DNA from: Betaproteobacteria bacterium
GTDB taxonomy: Bacteria; Pseudomonadota; Gammaproteobacteria; Burkholderiales; Usitatibacteraceae
Reading direction: 5' to 3'
DNA: 9,157 bases
Assembly (NCBI GenBank): GCA_003105245.1
Contig: PQAI01000153.1
Coordinates: 6,467-15,623, forward strand
In this document: positions 6,526 to 9,157 of the stretch, one piece after another
Layout of the letters: each line of letters starts with the position of its first letter
Position numbering within the stretch: position 1 is the stretch's first letter
Position numbers and translations under genes: made by a program
Notes under the pieces: model-generated
Told to the model about the DNA's origin: nothing
Database searches by the model: none
The model's input: only the letters and a program-made list of their open reading frames with translations

Positions 6526-7167
6526 ATGGAAACGGACAAGCTGGTCGAGATGCTCGCGAGGCAGGCGGGGCCGGTGGCGAGGGGCGCGGTGCCCCGTCGC
6601 TACGGCGCGGCGCTCGCCGCCGGCGGCGCGGGCGCGTTGCTCCTCATGGCGGCCTTCCTCGGCGTCAGGCCGGACCTCGCGCAGGCCGCACGCGAACCGA
6701 TGTTCTGGGTGAAGCTCGCATTGCCCCTGGCCCTTCTCGCCGTCGCGCTGCTCGCGACGGCGCGCCTGGCGCGGCCCGGCGTGCGCGTGGGCTACGCCGC
6801 CGAAGCCGTCCTGGTGCCCGTCGGGGCGATCTGGGCGCTCGCGGCCGTGGCGCTCCACTCGGCGGCTCCCGGAGAGCGCCTGGCGCTCGTGCTCGGCGAC
6901 ACCTGGACCGTGTGCCCCTTCAACATCGCGATGCTCTCGGTGCCCGCGTTCGCCGCCGCGTTCTGGGCGATGCGGGGCCTCGCGCCGACGCGGCCGGCCG
7001 TGGCCGGCGCGTTCTCGGGGCTGCTCGCGGGCGCCGTGGGCGCGGCGGCCTACTGCCTGCACTGCCCGGAGATGGCTCCGCCCTTCCTCGGAACGTGGTA
7101 CCTGCTGGGGATGGCGATTCCGGCGCTCGCAGGGGCGATGGCGGGCCCGCGGCTGCTGCGCTGGTAG
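6526..7167 (+). CDS. nrsF: NrsF/DUF1109 family membrane anti-sigma factor
   Basis: 213-residue inner-membrane protein with six predicted helices: about 28-46, 61-82, 91-111, 131-149, 158-175 and 190-207. The short N-terminal cytoplasmic part (METDKLVEML ARQAGPV) is the expected sigma-binding region. DUF1109 features include WTVCPFNI (127-134) and YCLHCPEM-PPF (176-187), with Cys130, Cys177 and Cys180. In Caulobacter NrsF conserved cysteines are needed to sense heavy metals, so these residues are the likely sensor; this is transferred from the family. The ATG at 6526 is 3 bases after the sigma gene stop, with GGGAG inside the sigma gene end as ribosome site, so the pair is co-translated. It converges on the LpxR-like gene with a 10-base gap and no visible terminator. 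Confidence 0.9.
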   Translation: METDKLVEMLARQAGPVARGAVPRRYGAALAAGGAGALLLMAAFLGVRPDLAQAAREPMFWVKLALPLALLAVALLATARLARPGVRVGYAAEAVLVPVGAIWALAAVALHSAAPGERLALVLGDTWTVCPFNIAMLSVPAFAAAFWAMRGLAPTRPAVAGAFSGLLAGAVGAAAYCLHCPEMAPPFLGTWYLLGMAIPALAGAMAGPRLLRW

Positions 7168-7177
7168 GCAACCGCGC

Positions 7178-8182
7178 TCAGAACGCCACCGAGACCCCGA
7201 AGGCGCCGAACTCCGAGCTCGCGCCCTGCGTCCTGAACTCGCGCGTGCGGCGCACGTGCGTGTAGCTCACCCGCACGCCCTTCCACGTCATCTCCAGGCC
7301 CCACTGCAGGTCGCCCACGAGGTATTCCTTGTCGACGCTGCGGCTTTCCTTGAACGTGTTGCCGTCGAGGAAGATGCTGCGGGCCACGGCCCGCCCGTCC
7401 ACCGCGGCGAACACGTACCACGAGAAGGTGTCGGCCGGGACGAAGAACCCCGAGCCGGGCGGGCTGGGCCGGATGCGCGGCGGCCCGAGGTCGCTCGCCA
7501 GCCGCTTGCCGTAGCGCAGCGTGAACCCGCCGTTGGCGTAGGTGTGGATGTTTCCGAGGGCGGCGCCCAGGTGCGGCACCACGTCGAACTCCAGCCCGGC
7601 GAGCTCGCCCCGGGCGAAGCCGCGCCAGCGCGTCTCGTAGCTCAGCACGAGTCCCGGCTCGTTGCGAAGCTGCGTGTCCCAGCCCTTGGGCTCCGGCGAG
7701 CCGATGAGGCGGTGGATGGCCTTCTGGCCCTGCTCGGCGAGCGAGGCGGGCCCCACCACCCCCGCGGTGAGCGAGAGCTGGTCGGTGCGGCCGTCGGTCA
7801 CGACCCCCAGGCCGATCGTGGCGTAGAGCCACCCGGCGTAGGGGCGGTCGTCGCGCGGTGGATCGGGAAGCGAGATGTCGGCGGGCGTGTACATGTTCTG
7901 GCCCACCACGTAGCCGTGCCTGACCGTGCCGCCCTCGGGGAACCACGGGATGCCGCGGGCGATGCGCACCGCCCAGTCCGGCGGCGACTTCTCCCCCGAC
8001 ACCCACGCGAGCCCCACCCCGCTCGTGTAGTTGCGGTCGGTGCCGTAGAAGAGGTCGTTCTCGACCAGCAGGTTCCAGACGCCTTCCTTCGGCGCGTCGG
8101 CCGCCGCGGCGGGAAGCGCGAGGCACAAGGCCGCGGCGAGGGTGCTTGCGCGGATCAGGCAGGTCTGGCGTCGGTCGCTCAT
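7178..8182 (-). CDS. LpxR-like lipid A deacylase (DUF2219 outer-membrane beta-barrel)
   Basis: 334-residue protein of the LpxR/DUF2219 family, outer-membrane barrels that remove the 3'-O-linked acyl group from lipid A in a Ca2+-dependent way. Residues 1-28 are a signal peptide (MSDRRQTCLIRAS, hydrophobic core, AAAAD). Hallmarks are LLVENDLFYGTDRNYTSGV (38-56, with Asn42, Asp43 and Thr53/Ser54 at the active-site region of LpxR), DDRPYAGWLYATIGLG (111-126), VGPASLAEQGQKAIHRLIG (143-161, His157 the candidate catalytic His), and KGWDTQLRNEPGL (166-178). The protein ends in SVAF, the terminal Phe expected for assembly by BAM. Alternating strand pattern throughout. An ATG nine bases upstream (8191) is also possible; I chose 8182 because GGA lies about 10 bases before it, though that site is weak. 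Not obviously part of the neighbouring circuit; no GTAACC motif precedes it. Confidence 0.88.
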   Translation of the reverse strand: MSDRRQTCLIRASTLAAALCLALPAAAADAPKEGVWNLLVENDLFYGTDRNYTSGVGLAWVSGEKSPPDWAVRIARGIPWFPEGGTVRHGYVVGQNMYTPADISLPDPPRDDRPYAGWLYATIGLGVVTDGRTDQLSLTAGVVGPASLAEQGQKAIHRLIGSPEPKGWDTQLRNEPGLVLSYETRWRGFARGELAGLEFDVVPHLGAALGNIHTYANGGFTLRYGKRLASDLGPPRIRPSPPGSGFFVPADTFSWYVFAAVDGRAVARSIFLDGNTFKESRSVDKEYLVGDLQWGLEMTWKGVRVSYTHVRRTREFRTQGASSEFGAFGVSVAF

Positions 8183-8239
8183 CGGAACCATTCCGTGGAC
8201 GCGGGAAGCGTAGCATCCGTGCGCGTCCGCGCGGCTGCC

Positions 8240-8249
8240 GTGGGCCCAC
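8240..8249. repeat. 10-bp perfect palindrome in divergent gap
   Basis: GTGGGCCCAC is a perfect palindrome in the 90-base divergent region between the LpxR-like gene and the EamA transporter. A second small inverted repeat, GCGCG-TC-CGCGC, lies at 8221-8232. Either could be an operator for a dimeric regulator controlling both genes. GC-rich sequence makes short palindromes common, so the call is weak. No clear -35/-10 pair is seen in this gap for either direction. Confidence 0.25.
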
Positions 8250-8272
8250 CGGGCGGCGTGTATCGTTGCGCC

Positions 8273-9157
8273 ATGGAATCCGACCACCCGCTGCGACGGG
8301 CCCTGCCGATGTTCCTCCTCGCGGGGCTGTGCTTCAGCACGCTCGACGCGACCGCCAAGTACCTCATCCGCGACCACACGCTCTTCATCATCGTGTGGGC
8401 GAGGTATGCGGGGCAGATGCTCGTCACCACGCCCATCGCCTGGCGCATGGGCGGGCCGGGCTTCTGGCGCACGCGGCACCTGCGGGTGCAGCTCGCGCGC
8501 TCGTTGTGCCTCGTGGTGGCGACGGCCTGCTTCTTCGGGGGCCTTCGCTACCTGCCGCTGGCGGAGGGCTCGGCGATCGCCTTCCTCGCGCCCATGTTCG
8601 CCATCGCCCTGTCGATGCCCGTCCTGGGCGAGCGGCCCACGCGCGCGCAGGTGATGTCCGCGGTCGCGGGGTTCGCCGGCATCCTGATCCTCGTGCGGCC
8701 CGGATCGGCGGTCTTCCACCCGGCCACCGCGCTCATCGTGCTGGCCGCGGTCTCGAACGCCTTCTACCAGCTCCTCACCCGAAGGCTCCCGCAGGATTCG
8801 GCGCACACCACGCTCTTCTACTCGGCGCTGGTCGGCACGGCGCTGCTCTCGCTCGCACTGCCCTTCGCCGACGCGCCTGCGCGGATCACGCTGCGCGACG
8901 GCGCCATCCTCGTCGCCCTGGGGCTCCTCGCGGGGCTGGGCCACGGCCTGCTGATCGGCGCCTACCTGCGCGCGCCGGCCTCGCTGGTCGCGCCGTTCAC
9001 CTACCTGCAGATGATCTGGGCGACGGCCTACGGCTACCTGGTGTTCGGCCAGCTGCCCGACGGCCTCTCCGCCCTGGGCATGGCGGTGATCGTCGCGAGC
9101 GGCGTGGCGCTCTTCGTCCACGAGACGCGCCGGCGCCGTCGCGGCGTCCCGTTGTCC
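8273..9157 (+). CDS. EamA/DMT (drug/metabolite transporter) family permease (partial, stop beyond window)
   Basis: 295 codons are visible and open to the right edge. The ATG at 8273 starts MESDHPLRRALPMFLLAG. About ten membrane helices are arranged as two EamA repeats (about 10-142 and 152-284). Repeat one ends in LGERPTRAQVMSAVAGFAGILILVRPG (118-144). Repeat two ends in FGQLPDGLSALGMAVIVASGVALFVHETRRRRR (258-290). SLVAPFTYLQMIWATAYGYLVFG (237-259) is the typical helix-nine block. Family members move small metabolites, amino acids or drugs across the inner membrane; the substrate is not predictable here. Usual length is about 290-310 residues, so the missing tail is short. No good Shine-Dalgarno precedes the ATG. 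It diverges from the LpxR-like gene with a 90-base gap. Confidence 0.88.
   Translation, partial: MESDHPLRRALPMFLLAGLCFSTLDATAKYLIRDHTLFIIVWARYAGQMLVTTPIAWRMGGPGFWRTRHLRVQLARSLCLVVATACFFGGLRYLPLAEGSAIAFLAPMFAIALSMPVLGERPTRAQVMSAVAGFAGILILVRPGSAVFHPATALIVLAAVSNAFYQLLTRRLPQDSAHTTLFYSALVGTALLSLALPFADAPARITLRDGAILVALGLLAGLGHGLLIGAYLRAPASLVAPFTYLQMIWATAYGYLVFGQLPDGLSALGMAVIVASGVALFVHETRRRRRGVPLS

Noticed and set aside
5887..7062. 391-codon minus-strand frame opposite the sigma factor and anti-sigma genes
   Set aside because: Arg/His/Glu-rich shadow composition, no domain, and it covers two clear genes and their promoter. The plus-strand genes carry sigma region 2/4 and DUF1109 motifs.
8183..9121. 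Minus-strand extension upstream of the LpxR-like gene, which would make a 647-residue fusion
   Set aside because: The extra part is low-complexity Arg/Glu/Gly/His sequence antisense to the EamA gene. The signal peptide starts at 8182, so the real gene begins there.

Overview
The window is about 9.2 kb of very GC-rich DNA (strong G/C bias at third codon positions, with long spurious antisense frames as a result). Gene content and style fit a Gram-negative proteobacterium, most likely a betaproteobacterium of Burkholderiales type; the taxon is inferred from protein style only. There are outer-membrane, periplasmic and inner-membrane proteins, an ECF sigma factor with an NrsF anti-sigma, and a lipid A deacylase. 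No RNA gene, insertion sequence, CRISPR array or prophage gene is visible, and no gene-free stretch exceeds 300 bases.

Layout from left to right. (1) Positions 1-662, minus strand: the N-terminal two thirds of a PhnD-type periplasmic binding protein, cut by the window edge. (2) Positions 785-3351, plus strand: a two-gene unit with an ATGA overlap, made of an exported TraB/GumN-family protein and a thiamine-diphosphate enzyme resembling the acetolactate synthase large subunit. (3) Positions 3376-5782, minus strand: a tight four-gene operon, bufA-bufB-bufC-bufD in transcription order. It encodes a bufferin-type RiPP precursor (DUF2282) with a Sec signal peptide, its MNIO/DUF692 iron enzyme, its DUF2063 partner and a DoxX membrane protein. 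(4) Positions 5983-7167, plus strand: an ECF sigma factor and its DUF1109/NrsF six-helix membrane anti-sigma, transcribed divergently from the buf operon. (5) Positions 7178-8182, minus strand: an LpxR-like lipid A 3'-O-deacylase. (6) Positions 8273-9157, plus strand: an EamA/DMT-family transporter whose stop codon lies beyond the right edge.

The core of the window is the buf/sigF module. The 200-bp divergent intergenic region carries two exact copies of GTAACC-N16-CGAA, one facing each operon. As I recall it, this is the promoter motif of Caulobacter SigF, the NrsF-controlled ECF sigma factor. The sequence therefore predicts a closed circuit. A metal or redox signal is sensed by NrsF (Cys130, Cys177, Cys180) and releases the sigma factor. 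The sigma factor then transcribes its own operon and the bufferin operon. BufB/BufC modify cysteines of BufA, and the exported product binds copper or another soft metal in the periplasm. The gene families are already described (bufferins, HvfABC, gig genes), so this is a well-preserved example of a recently recognised system, not a wholly new one. The clean symmetric promoter pair is the most informative direct observation.
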